This document shows positions 18,929 through 26,725 of a stretch of 63,281 nucleotides of DNA, piece after piece (within the stretch, counting starts at the first letter, position 1; every line of letters starts with the position of its first letter). The translations under genes were made by a program, and so were the position numbers. The stretch is from Caballeronia zhejiangensis (lineage in GTDB: Bacteria > Pseudomonadota > Gammaproteobacteria > Burkholderiales > Burkholderiaceae): the NCBI RefSeq assembly GCF_000698575.1, contig NZ_JFHD01000039.1:1-63281 (forward strand), read 5' to 3'. The notes beneath the pieces are model-generated. The model made no database searches. It was not told the DNA's origin and was given only the letters and a program-made list of their open reading frames with translations.

Positions 18929-19966
18929 ATGAAACGCAGAACGTTCATCGCGAGCGGCGCCGCGCTCGCGGGCGGGGCAATGTCGGGCATGCCGCTCGCA
19001 ATCGCACAGAACAAGCTGGAGCAGAGCAAGGTATCGGTCGCGGTCGGCGGCAAGAATCTCTTCTACTATCTGCCGCTCACGATCGCCGAGCGTCGCAACT
19101 ACTTCAAGGACGAAGGGCTCGACGTCGAAATCGCCGATTTCGCGGGCGGCGCGAAGGCGCTTCAGGCGGCGGTCGGCGGCAGCGCGGATGTCGTATCCGG
19201 CGCGTTCGAGCACACGTTGCTGCTGCAGGCGAAGAATCAGTACTTCCGCGAATTCGTGCTGCAAGGGCGCGCGCCGCAGATCGTGCTCGCCGTGTCCAAG
19301 AAGGCGATGCCGAACTACAAGTCCGTCGCCGATTTGAAGGGCAAGAAAATCGGCGTGACGGCGCCGGGCTCGTCGACGGCGATCATGGCGAGCTTCGTGC
19401 TCGCGCAAGCGGGGCTGAAGGCGACCGACGTGTCGTTCATCGGCGTCGGCGCGGGCGCGGGCGCGATCGCCGCGCTGCAATCCGGCCAGATCGACGCCAT
19501 CGCCAACCTCGATCCGGTGATGACCAAGCTCGATCGCGCGGGCGATATCCGCATCGTGTCGGACACGCGCACGCTCGCGGACACCGTGAAGGTGTTCGGC
19601 GGCAACATGCCGGCGGGTTGCCTGTACGCGTCGCAGAGCTTCATCACGAAGAATCCGAACACGACGCAGGCGCTCACCAACGCGATGGTACGCGCGCTGA
19701 AGTGGCTGCAGACGGCCTCGGGCAAGGATCTCATCTCGACGGTGCCGGAAAGCTATCTGCTCGGCGATCGCGCGCTGTATCTCGATTCGTGGCAGCACGT
19801 GAAGGAAGCGCTGTCGCCGGACGGCCTGATGCCCGCCGACGGTCCCGCGACCTCGCTCAAGACGCTGCAAGCCTTCGACGAAACCGTGAAGGGCAAGCCG
19901 ATCGACCTGTCGAAGACCTGGACCAACGATTTCGTCAAGAAGGCGCTCGCGAGCGTCAAGGTCTGA
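18929..19966 (+). CDS. ABC transporter substrate-binding protein, nitrate/sulfonate/taurine (NMT1/SsuA-like) family
   Basis: Periplasmic binding protein, 345 aa, of the SsuA/TauA/ThiY superfamily. The N-terminus MKRRTFIASGAALAGG has a twin-arginine-like motif and a signal sequence ending near AIAQ (about residue 27). The core shows the type II binding fold: FYYLPLTIAERRNYFKDEGL at the start, the GGAKALQAAVGGSADVV segment, and LKGKKIGVTAPGSST. The Shine-Dalgarno CCAGGAGAC is good. It is the first component of the importer encoded next to it. The ligand is unknown: the family covers sulfonates, nitrate, pyrimidine precursors and aromatic acids. The CoA-transferase neighbour points to a carboxylate. 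Confidence 0.9.
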   Translation: MKRRTFIASGAALAGGAMSGMPLAIAQNKLEQSKVSVAVGGKNLFYYLPLTIAERRNYFKDEGLDVEIADFAGGAKALQAAVGGSADVVSGAFEHTLLLQAKNQYFREFVLQGRAPQIVLAVSKKAMPNYKSVADLKGKKIGVTAPGSSTAIMASFVLAQAGLKATDVSFIGVGAGAGAIAALQSGQIDAIANLDPVMTKLDRAGDIRIVSDTRTLADTVKVFGGNMPAGCLYASQSFITKNPNTTQALTNAMVRALKWLQTASGKDLISTVPESYLLGDRALYLDSWQHVKEALSPDGLMPADGPATSLKTLQAFDETVKGKPIDLSKTWTNDFVKKALASVKV

Positions 19967-19969
19967 CCG

Positions 19970-20800
19970 ATGTCGTCGCCATCGAACCATGCGCTCGCGC
20001 TCGAGGACGTCACCTGCACGTTCGCGTCGCGCGAGAGTCGCCGTGATCGCTACACGGCGGTCCGCGATACGAGCCTCGCGATCGCGCCAGGAGAATTCGT
20101 GTCCGTCGTCGGGCCGACCGGCTGCGGAAAATCGACATTGCTCAACGTGTCGGCGGGATTGCTGGAACCTTCGTCGGGCACCGTGAGCGTGTTCGGCGAA
20201 AAGCTGAAGGGCATCAACCGGCGCGCGGGCTACATGTTCCAGGCCGATGCGCTGATGCCGTGGCGCTCCGCGCTCGACAACGTCACGGCCGGCCTCGCGT
20301 TTCAGGGCGTGCCGAAGGCCGAGGCCGACAAGCGCGGCGAGGAATGGCTGAAGCGCGTGGGCCTCGGCGGTTTCGGCGACCGTTATCCGCATCAGTTGTC
20401 GGGCGGCATGCGTAAGCGCGTCGCGATGGCGCAGACGCTCATCCTCGATCCCGACATCATCCTCATGGACGAGCCGTTCTCCGCGCTCGACATCCAGACG
20501 CGCCAGCTCATGGAAAACGAGTTGCTCGATCTGTGGGCCGCGAAACGCAAGGCCGTGCTTTTCATCACGCACGATCTGGACGAGGCGATCTCGATGTCCG
20601 ATCGCGTCGTCGTGCTGGCGGCGGGGCCGGGCACGCATCCGATCGGCGAATTCGCGATCGATCTGCCGCGCCCGCGCGATGTCGCCGAGATCCGCTCGCA
20701 TCCGCGCTTCGTCGAACTGCACGCTCAGATCTGGGGCGTGCTGCGCGAAGAAGTGCTGAAGGGTTATCAGCAGCAGCTGAAGCCCGCCGCCGCCGAATAA
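19970..20800 (+). CDS. ABC transporter ATP-binding protein, SsuB/TauB-like
   Basis: Cytosolic ATPase of the importer, 276 aa. Walker A GPTGCGKST is near residues 48-56, the Q-loop follows (YMFQADALMPW), the signature LSGGMRKR is near 143-150 and Walker B ILMDEPFSALD near 164-174, with the H-loop THDLDEA. The AAGXXMPWRSALDNV context is typical of nitrate/sulfonate/taurine transporters. It starts 3 bases after the binding-protein stop and ends 12 bases before the permease, so the three are one translation-coupled unit. Confidence 0.93.
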   Translation: MSSPSNHALALEDVTCTFASRESRRDRYTAVRDTSLAIAPGEFVSVVGPTGCGKSTLLNVSAGLLEPSSGTVSVFGEKLKGINRRAGYMFQADALMPWRSALDNVTAGLAFQGVPKAEADKRGEEWLKRVGLGGFGDRYPHQLSGGMRKRVAMAQTLILDPDIILMDEPFSALDIQTRQLMENELLDLWAAKRKAVLFITHDLDEAISMSDRVVVLAAGPGTHPIGEFAIDLPRPRDVAEIRSHPRFVELHAQIWGVLREEVLKGYQQQLKPAAAE

Positions 20801-20812
20801 GACGATACGACC

Positions 20813-21637
20813 ATGTGGAACAAGCTGCGCCCGAATCGGGCGAATCTCATCGTGTGGCAGTGGCTGTTGCTGCTCGCGTGCTTCGTGCTGTGGTACATGC
20901 TGACGAGCCCGACGCTCTTGCCGCCTTTCTATTTCGACGACGCGAACAAGGCCGCCTTTTTCTTCGGCGAGCCGCAGAAGGTGCTCATACGCATCTGGGA
21001 ATGGTTCACGAGCGGCGAGATTTACATCCATCTGTGGGTGACGCTGATCGAAACGGTGCTGGCGTTCGTCATCGGCACGGTGACGGGACTCGGCGTCGGT
21101 CTCTGGCTCGCGCTCGCGCCGATGACGAGCGCGCTCCTCGATCCCTACATCAAGGCCGCCAATTCGATGCCGCGCGTGATCCTCGCGCCGATCTTCGCGG
21201 TGTGGTTCGGTCTCGGCATCTGGTCGAAGGTCGCGCTTGGCGTGACGCTCGTGTTCTTCATCGTGTTCTTCAACGTGTATCAGGGCGTGAAGGAAGTGAG
21301 CCCGGTCGTGCTCGCGAATGCGCGCATGCTCGGCGCGAATCGCAAGCAGTTGCTGCGGTATGTCTATCTGCCGAGCGCGACCAGCTGGGTGTTTTCGAGC
21401 CTGCACACGTCGGTGGGGCTCGCGTTCGTCGGCTCGGTGGTCGGCGAATATCTCGGCTCGGCGCGCGGTGTCGGTTATCTGATCCTGCAGGCCGAAGGCA
21501 CCTTCGACATCAACACGGTGTTCGCGGGGATTCTCGTGCTGACCGCGTTCGCGCTGGTGCTCGACGGTCTCGTCGCGCTGGTCGAGCGCCGGCTCATGAA
21601 ATGGCAGCCGAAGAGCGGAGAAACCGAGAAGCTTTGA
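20813..21637 (+). CDS. ABC transporter permease, SsuC/TauC-like
   Basis: Inner-membrane permease, 274 aa, with six predicted membrane segments and the binding-protein-dependent transport signature near residues 165-190 (NARMLGANRKQLLRYVYLPS, the EAA loop in degenerate form). It probably forms a homodimer with the adjacent ATPase. The first TM starts at about residue 14. Last gene of the importer operon; a 149-base gap follows before the glycosyltransferase gene, with no clear terminator. Confidence 0.92.
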   Translation: MWNKLRPNRANLIVWQWLLLLACFVLWYMLTSPTLLPPFYFDDANKAAFFFGEPQKVLIRIWEWFTSGEIYIHLWVTLIETVLAFVIGTVTGLGVGLWLALAPMTSALLDPYIKAANSMPRVILAPIFAVWFGLGIWSKVALGVTLVFFIVFFNVYQGVKEVSPVVLANARMLGANRKQLLRYVYLPSATSWVFSSLHTSVGLAFVGSVVGEYLGSARGVGYLILQAEGTFDINTVFAGILVLTAFALVLDGLVALVERRLMKWQPKSGETEKL

Positions 21638-21786
21638 CGCCCCGGTTGTGCGCGTGCCAACACGCCGTCAATGAAGCCGACCGTTTTCGGAATGCCCGTC
21701 ATGGCACGACACGGTCGACATCGCTATCATGCTGTCCTGGACAGGCCGTTGCACGACGTCCGTCGTGCGATCCCGCGGGACCAACA

Positions 21787-22770
21787 ATGAAACTGCGAAC
21801 TGACGGTTCGATTGCGGTGGTATTGCCATCGCCGATCGGCGACAGCCTCATCGGGCTCGTTCTCGTCGACAATCTCATCCGCAACGGATATCGCCCCGTC
21901 GTGTTCGGCTGGGTCGTGGAGCAACTCGCCGACTGGTTTCCCCATGTGACGGTAGGGCGTCGCGACGCCTGGCAGGGCGCGTTCGACACCGTGATCGAGC
22001 TTCGCCCGACCGACTACGCATCGACGCTGAGCCGCTCGGGCCAGACCATCTGTCTCGCCACGCTGCCGGAATACGGCGGCTCGAAGCACATGGTCGACCG
22101 CATCGTCGATATCGCGAAGAACGTGCTCGGTCTCGCCGACGTGACGCGCGCGAACGGTCTCGTCGTGCCGTCCGGCGTCATGCGCGGGCGCTTCGCGAAT
22201 CGCGTCGTCATTCATCCGACCGGCAGTCATCCTGAAAAGATGTGGGGCCGCGAGAAGTTTCTTGCGCTCTCGCGTGCGCTGACGCGGCGGAGATTGCGCC
22301 CGAGCTTTCTCGTCGCGCCTGCGGAGTTCGGCGTCTGGGGCGATATCGCTGAAGAAGGGTGCGAGGTCAATGCGCTGCCGCAACTGGGCGAAGTCGCGGC
22401 ATGGATCGCCGAATCGTCGTGGTTCATCGGCAACGATTCGGGGCTCGGGCATCTCGCGTCCTGCATCGGCGTGCCGACGCTCTCTCTCTTTATGCGCCAG
22501 GGCCTTGCGCGCTCGTGGCGTCCGGGCTGGGGCCCGGGCGCGGTCGTGGTGCCGCCGTCCTTTCTGCCTTTCGGCGGGCTTCGCGAACGCTTGTGGCAAC
22601 GCCTGCTCACCGTGCGTCGCGTGACATCCGCGTTCAGGACGTTGCATGGCAACCATGCGCGCGCGGCGCAACACTACGCGATGGCCGATTTCGCCGACGC
22701 CAAAGCGGCTCAGCCGACCCAAGCAACGCGCATCGGCATGCTGCCGCGCGCGCAATCGCGACGCCTATAA
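21787..22770 (+). CDS. GT9 family glycosyltransferase (heptosyltransferase-like)
   Basis: Soluble GT-B fold enzyme, 327 aa, related to ADP-heptose:LPS heptosyltransferases. The N-terminal half shows SIAVVLPSPIGDSLIGLVLVDNL, the acceptor-side pattern of GT9. The C-terminal half shows VVIHPTGSHPEKMWGREKF and the donor-site motif FIGNDSGLGHLASCIGVPTL, where GNDSG is the GT9 hallmark. The first ATG at 21787 fits; no strong Shine-Dalgarno. It lies tail to tail with a GT2 gene, only 10 bases between stops. The role in LPS core or another glycan is likely but the acceptor cannot be read from sequence, and no other waa genes are here. Confidence 0.85.
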   Translation: MKLRTDGSIAVVLPSPIGDSLIGLVLVDNLIRNGYRPVVFGWVVEQLADWFPHVTVGRRDAWQGAFDTVIELRPTDYASTLSRSGQTICLATLPEYGGSKHMVDRIVDIAKNVLGLADVTRANGLVVPSGVMRGRFANRVVIHPTGSHPEKMWGREKFLALSRALTRRRLRPSFLVAPAEFGVWGDIAEEGCEVNALPQLGEVAAWIAESSWFIGNDSGLGHLASCIGVPTLSLFMRQGLARSWRPGWGPGAVVVPPSFLPFGGLRERLWQRLLTVRRVTSAFRTLHGNHARAAQHYAMADFADAKAAQPTQATRIGMLPRAQSRRL

Positions 22771-22780
22771 GCGGACGCCT

Positions 22781-23767
22781 TCACGCCGCGAAGCGCGAAT
22801 AGACGCGCCAGCAGCGAAGCGCGCGCCACACTTCGCTCGCATTGGTCGCGCCCTTCAGCATCGCGCGAACATACCCCGACTGCAGAAACTGCCGCGCGAA
22901 AGGCTTGCGCAGTTCGTCGTCGGTCAGGCGCTTTCTGAGCACATGCAGGAGATGACCGCTTTCGCGGTTGGCTTGGCGTAGCAGAATCCGGCTGAGACTT
23001 CGGTCGGTTTGCGGATCGAGCGCGGCGGTCACGAGCGCGTCGATCACGCGCAGATAACCCGCCGCGCGGCGCGCGACAGCGGCCGGCGAGGGCGAGTTCG
23101 TGATCGATTCCGGATTGCGTCGATAGCCGTACAACGGTTCGCGCACGAAACCGACGCGCTGTGCGTGAAGCCCGAGCTGCAACGCCCAGATGATGTCCTC
23201 ATGCACCACGCCTTCCTCGAAACGCAGGCCGTGTCTCACGACGACATCGCGCCGCACGCATTGCAGCCACACGCAGACGACCCAGTCGTCGTTCGGCACG
23301 GTCCGTTTCAGCCACGCCGTGCCGTCGCAGATGTCGCCCCACGGCTGGCCTTCGTACATCGGTCGAGGATCGGCGGGCGGCGGCAAGTCCTCGAAGCTGA
23401 ATCCGTTGCCGATCACGAGATCGAGCCGATGCCGGCGGCCGTGTTCGATCCACGTGCGCAACGCGCCGGGCTTCATCCAGTCGTCGCCGTCCGCGAACGC
23501 GATCCACTCGCCGCGCGCGAGCGTCAGCCCGACATTGCGCGTCGCCGATACGCCGCGATTTTCCTGCGCTACCACACGGATGCGCGCATCGGCCGCCGCC
23601 ATCGTTTCGAGCATGGCGAGACTGTCGTCTGTCGCGCCGTCACAGATCGCGATGACTTCGAGATCGACGCCTTGCTGATCGAGCACCGAGCGCAGCAGCG
23701 CTTCGAGCCAGGCTTCGCAGTTGTAGACCGGCACGATGACGCTGACATCGGGGCATAGACTCGCCAT
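22781..23767 (-). CDS. GT2 family glycosyltransferase
   Basis: Processive-type or core glycosyltransferase with a GT-A fold, 328 aa. The start PDVSVIVPVYNCEAWLEALL, the nucleotide-binding IAICDGATDDS segment and the metal-binding D-X-D region (FADGDDWM, near residues 92-99) are typical. The EDIIWALQLGL segment is the catalytic-base region. There is no membrane segment. It converges with the GT9 gene with no terminator visible in the 10-base gap. Such a pair suggests a small LPS-core or exopolysaccharide modification locus; the sugar is unknown. Confidence 0.87.
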   Translation of the reverse strand: MASLCPDVSVIVPVYNCEAWLEALLRSVLDQQGVDLEVIAICDGATDDSLAMLETMAAADARIRVVAQENRGVSATRNVGLTLARGEWIAFADGDDWMKPGALRTWIEHGRRHRLDLVIGNGFSFEDLPPPADPRPMYEGQPWGDICDGTAWLKRTVPNDDWVVCVWLQCVRRDVVVRHGLRFEEGVVHEDIIWALQLGLHAQRVGFVREPLYGYRRNPESITNSPSPAAVARRAAGYLRVIDALVTAALDPQTDRSLSRILLRQANRESGHLLHVLRKRLTDDELRKPFARQFLQSGYVRAMLKGATNASEVWRALRCWRVYSRFAA

Positions 23768-23815
23768 GGCTCTTCGCGGAGTGCGTGAAAGCGCGCAATG
23801 GTAGCAGTGCGCGCG

Positions 23816-24790
23816 TTATGGCTCGATCACGATCTTGCCCGTCACGCGCCGGTTCATCATGTCGTCCAGCGCTTGCGGCGTTTCGTCGAGCGAGTAGCGT
23901 TTCGTGACGACAGGGCGCAGCTTGCCCGCTTTGATCCACTCGACCATCGTCGCGAATTCCCGATCGGCGAGCGCGTGTTCGCGCTGCATGTGACCGCCCC
24001 AGAACACGCCGACGATGCTCGCGCCTTTCAGCAGCGCCAGATTGAACGGCAGCTTCGGAATCTCGCCGTTCGCGAAGCCGACGACGAGATACCGTCCGCG
24101 CCAGCCGATGCTGCGAAACGCGGGTTCGGCATACGTTCCGCCGACCGGATCGAAGATCACATCCGGCCCGTTGCCGTCCGTCAGCGCCTTGATACGCTCG
24201 CGCAAGTCTTCGTGCGCGTAATCGATGACCTCGTCCGCGCCATGTTCGCGACAGAACGCGAGCTTCTCCGCGCTCGATGCCGCCGCGATCACGCGCGCAC
24301 CGACGATCTTGCCGATCTGGATCGCCGCGATGCCGACGCCGCCGGCCGCGCCCAGCACGAGCAGCGTGTCGCCGGCCTTGAGCTCGCCGCGATCGACGAG
24401 CGCGTGATACGACGTGCCGTAGGCGAGCGAGAACGCGGCGGCCTCGGCGAGATCGACGTCATCGGGCAAGACGATGCAATCGGCGGCTTTCGCGCGCGCC
24501 TGTTCGGCGAACGCGCCTTGCGCGGTGTAGGCGGCCACGCGCATGCCGGGCGCGAGATGCGTGACGCCCGCGCCGGCTTCGCGCACGATGCCCGCGAACT
24601 CCGCGCCGGGCGTGAACGGCAGCGGCGGCTTGAACTGGTATTTGTTCTGGATGATGAGCACGTCGGGAAAGTTCACGCTCGCCGCTTTCACGTCAATGAC
24701 GACTTCGCCTGCTTCCGGATGCAGGTCGGGCAGCGTTTCGATCGAAAGCGTGTGGGGCAATCCGTGTTCGTTGCATCGTACGGCGCGCAT
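23816..24790 (-). CDS. Zinc-independent quinone oxidoreductase (MDR superfamily, QorA-like)
   Basis: NADPH-dependent one-electron quinone reductase or enoyl reductase of the medium-chain dehydrogenase/reductase superfamily, 324 aa. The catalytic domain includes FPDVLIIQNKYQFKPPLPF and PGAEFAGIV; the Rossmann motif LGAAGGVGIAAIQIGK lies near residues 145-160. Structural-zinc cysteines of alcohol dehydrogenases are absent, as in quinone reductases. The Shine-Dalgarno AGGAGAAAAC precedes the ATG at 24790. It is divergent from surE, with about 80 bases between. Confidence 0.87.
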   Translation of the reverse strand: MRAVRCNEHGLPHTLSIETLPDLHPEAGEVVIDVKAASVNFPDVLIIQNKYQFKPPLPFTPGAEFAGIVREAGAGVTHLAPGMRVAAYTAQGAFAEQARAKAADCIVLPDDVDLAEAAAFSLAYGTSYHALVDRGELKAGDTLLVLGAAGGVGIAAIQIGKIVGARVIAAASSAEKLAFCREHGADEVIDYAHEDLRERIKALTDGNGPDVIFDPVGGTYAEPAFRSIGWRGRYLVVGFANGEIPKLPFNLALLKGASIVGVFWGGHMQREHALADREFATMVEWIKAGKLRPVVTKRYSLDETPQALDDMMNRRVTGKIVIEP

Positions 24791-24858
24791 GTTTTCTCCT
24801 GGTTGAACTGGGCTCAGTGTATGGCAGTTCGAGTCGTCGTCGCGCCACTTTCCTCGGT

Positions 24859-24864
24859 TACAAT
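24859..24864 (+). promoter_or_regulatory. -10 element (TACAAT) of surE, probable leaderless start
   Basis: A TACAAT hexamer ends 7 bases before the surE ATG at 24871. No Shine-Dalgarno lies between. The -35 region is weak (GTCGTC at 17 bases). The spacing puts the transcription start at the start codon. Confidence 0.45.
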
Positions 24865-24870
24865 CGTCGG

Positions 24871-25629
24871 ATGCGAATCCTACTCAGCAACGACGACGGT
24901 TATCTGGCGCGCGGCATCAATGTGCTGCACGATGTCCTGCAGCCGCTCGGCGAAGTGACGGTGATGGCGCCGGAGCAGAACTGCAGCGGCTCGTCCAACT
25001 CGCTTACGCTGTCGCGGCCCTTGAGCGTTCATCAGGCGCCGAACGGTTTCAACTTCGTGAACGGTACGCCGACCGATTCCGTGCACATCGCGCTCACGGG
25101 CATGCTCGACGAGCAGCCTGATCTCGTCGTGTCGGGCATCAACAACGGGCAGAACGTCGGCGAGGACACGCTGTACTCGGGCACCGTGGCGGCCGCCACC
25201 GAAGGCTTCATGTTCGGCATTCCGGCGATCGCATTCTCGCTCGTCGGCCGCGACTGGCTTCATCTCGACGACGCCGCGCGCGTGGCGGCCGAGATCGTCG
25301 CGCATTTCCTCGAACATCCGATGCCGGGTCATCCGTTGCTGAACGTGAACATTCCGAGCCTGCCTTACGATCAGTTGCGCGAATGGAAAGTGACGCGCCT
25401 CGGCAAGCGTCATCCTTCGCAGCCGGTGATCCGCCAGACCGATCCGCGCGGCAACCCCATCTACTGGATCGGCCCGTCAGGCGATGCGCTCGACGCGAGC
25501 GAAGGCACCGATTTCCACGCGGTCGCGAACGGCTTCGTGTCGATCACGCCGCTGCAACTCGATCTCACTCATACGAAGCTCATGGCGGAGACGCGCGAAT
25601 GGGCGCGCGCCGGGAGCGCTCGCACATGA
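24871..25629 (+). CDS. surE: 5'/3'-nucleotidase SurE
   Basis: Metal-dependent phosphatase that hydrolyses nucleoside monophosphates and short polyphosphate, linked to stationary-phase survival. 252 aa, the standard length. The metal-site motif SNDDGY has the acidic pair D8-D9; further ligands are in NGTPTDSV and VSGINNGQNVGEDTLYSGTV. The ATG at 24871 is the family start (MRILLSND), although the frame is open earlier. It overlaps the pcm start by 4 bases (ATGA). First gene of the surE-pcm-nlpD-rpoS block found across many Gammaproteobacteria and Betaproteobacteria. Confidence 0.97.
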   Translation: MRILLSNDDGYLARGINVLHDVLQPLGEVTVMAPEQNCSGSSNSLTLSRPLSVHQAPNGFNFVNGTPTDSVHIALTGMLDEQPDLVVSGINNGQNVGEDTLYSGTVAAATEGFMFGIPAIAFSLVGRDWLHLDDAARVAAEIVAHFLEHPMPGHPLLNVNIPSLPYDQLREWKVTRLGKRHPSQPVIRQTDPRGNPIYWIGPSGDALDASEGTDFHAVANGFVSITPLQLDLTHTKLMAETREWARAGSART

Positions 25630-26720
25630 GCGACGAGCGCGCCAAGCGCTTTCCGCTGGCGCTCGCGGATCTTGTTCGCGAGCCGCGCAAACCCGCGGCC
25701 CGTCCGCAGGATTCGCGCGGCAAGCCAGCCGCCGCTTCCGCGCTGAAGCCGACGCCGACGCCGACGCCGACGCAGCCGGCAAGGCCTGGACAATCGCGCG
25801 CGGCGAACGCGACGATGAAAAATCCCGCGACGGCAGCGGCGTCCGCGAAGCCGGCCACGTCCGTTTTTCCCGTGCGTTCGGGCGCGAAGACCGCAATTGG
25901 CGGGGCGAAACCGGTTCCGTCGGCGAGCAAGAGCGCGGCGCAGACGCATCATTCGGCTCATCCGGCGCGCGCGAATTCACTGCGTCCGGCGCCGCGGCCC
26001 GGCGAGCGCGACCTGAACGCCGCCGCGATCGCGACGAAAAAAGGCGCGCCCAATGTTGCGCTGGCAAGCACGCAGACACTCACATCGGAACGGGTGCGCG
26101 AGCGCATGGTCGAACGCCTGCGCTCGAACGGCGTGACCGATCCGCGCGTGCTCAATGCGATGTCGGTCGTGCCGCGCCACATGTTCGTCGATCCGGGACT
26201 CGCGGCGCAGGCTTACGAAGACGCCGCGCTGCCGATCGGCCATCACCAGACCATCTCGAAGCCGTCGGTCGTCGCGCGCATGATCGAACTGGTCGCGACC
26301 GGGCGCGCGTTGAACAAGGTGCTGGAGATCGGCACCGGTTGCGGTTATCAGGCGGCCGTGCTGTCGCAAGTCGCCACTGAAGTTTATTCGATCGAACGCG
26401 TGCGTCCGTTGTCGGAGCGCGCGAAGCTCAATCTTCGGCCGTTGCGCGTGCCGAATATCCGGCTGCATTACGGCGATGGCCGCCTTGGCTTGCCCGCGGC
26501 CGCGCCGTTCGACGCGATCGTCATCGCGTGCGCCGGCCTGGACGTGCCGCAGGCCTTGCTCGATCAACTGGCGGTCGGCGGCAAGCTCGTCGCGCCGGTC
26601 GGATCGCAGGCCGCGCAGTCGCAGGTGCTGACGCTCGTCACGCGCGTGTCGGCAAGCCAATGGCGGGAAGAGCAGCTCGATCGCGTTTTCTTTGTACCCT
26701 TAAAATCCGGAGTGATTTGA
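25626..26720 (+). CDS. pcm: Protein-L-isoaspartate O-methyltransferase with long N-terminal extension
   Basis: Repairs isoaspartyl damage in proteins by SAM-dependent methylation. The catalytic domain occupies about residues 150-364: VRERMVERLRSNGV, the HHQTISKPSVVARM acceptor-binding motif and SAM motif I VLEIGTGCGYQAA. E. coli Pcm is only 208 aa; here about 140 residues rich in Ala, Pro, Lys and Thr precede the enzyme. They include a (PT)4 run from a hexanucleotide repeat. The ATG at 25626 overlaps the surE stop, and the reading frame shows no better start nearer the enzyme except internal non-ATG codons. The extension is probably disordered. Such extensions occur in Burkholderia Pcm proteins. 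Confidence 0.94.
   Translation: MSDERAKRFPLALADLVREPRKPAARPQDSRGKPAAASALKPTPTPTPTQPARPGQSRAANATMKNPATAAASAKPATSVFPVRSGAKTAIGGAKPVPSASKSAAQTHHSAHPARANSLRPAPRPGERDLNAAAIATKKGAPNVALASTQTLTSERVRERMVERLRSNGVTDPRVLNAMSVVPRHMFVDPGLAAQAYEDAALPIGHHQTISKPSVVARMIELVATGRALNKVLEIGTGCGYQAAVLSQVATEVYSIERVRPLSERAKLNLRPLRVPNIRLHYGDGRLGLPAAAPFDAIVIACAGLDVPQALLDQLAVGGKLVAPVGSQAAQSQVLTLVTRVSASQWREEQLDRVFFVPLKSGVI
25748..25771 (+). repeat. Hexanucleotide tandem repeat inside pcm
   Basis: Four perfect copies of GCCGAC, in frame, encoding alternating Pro-Thr in the disordered N-terminal extension. Length changes by whole units would leave the frame intact, so only protein length would vary. Confidence 0.85.
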
Positions 26721-26725
26721 CACCG

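Noticed and set aside
18818..21406. 862-codon open frame antisense to the ABC importer genes
   Set aside because: Spans three well-supported genes; low-complexity Arg/His/Glu composition; no start signals.
17423..21637. CoA-transferase/ABC region as a recently acquired island
   Set aside because: Base composition and codon use match the neighbours; no integrase, tRNA, IS element or direct repeats at the borders.
25740..25780. Short tandem repeat in pcm as a phase-variation switch
   Set aside because: The unit is 6 bases, so copy-number change keeps the frame; it cannot switch the gene off.
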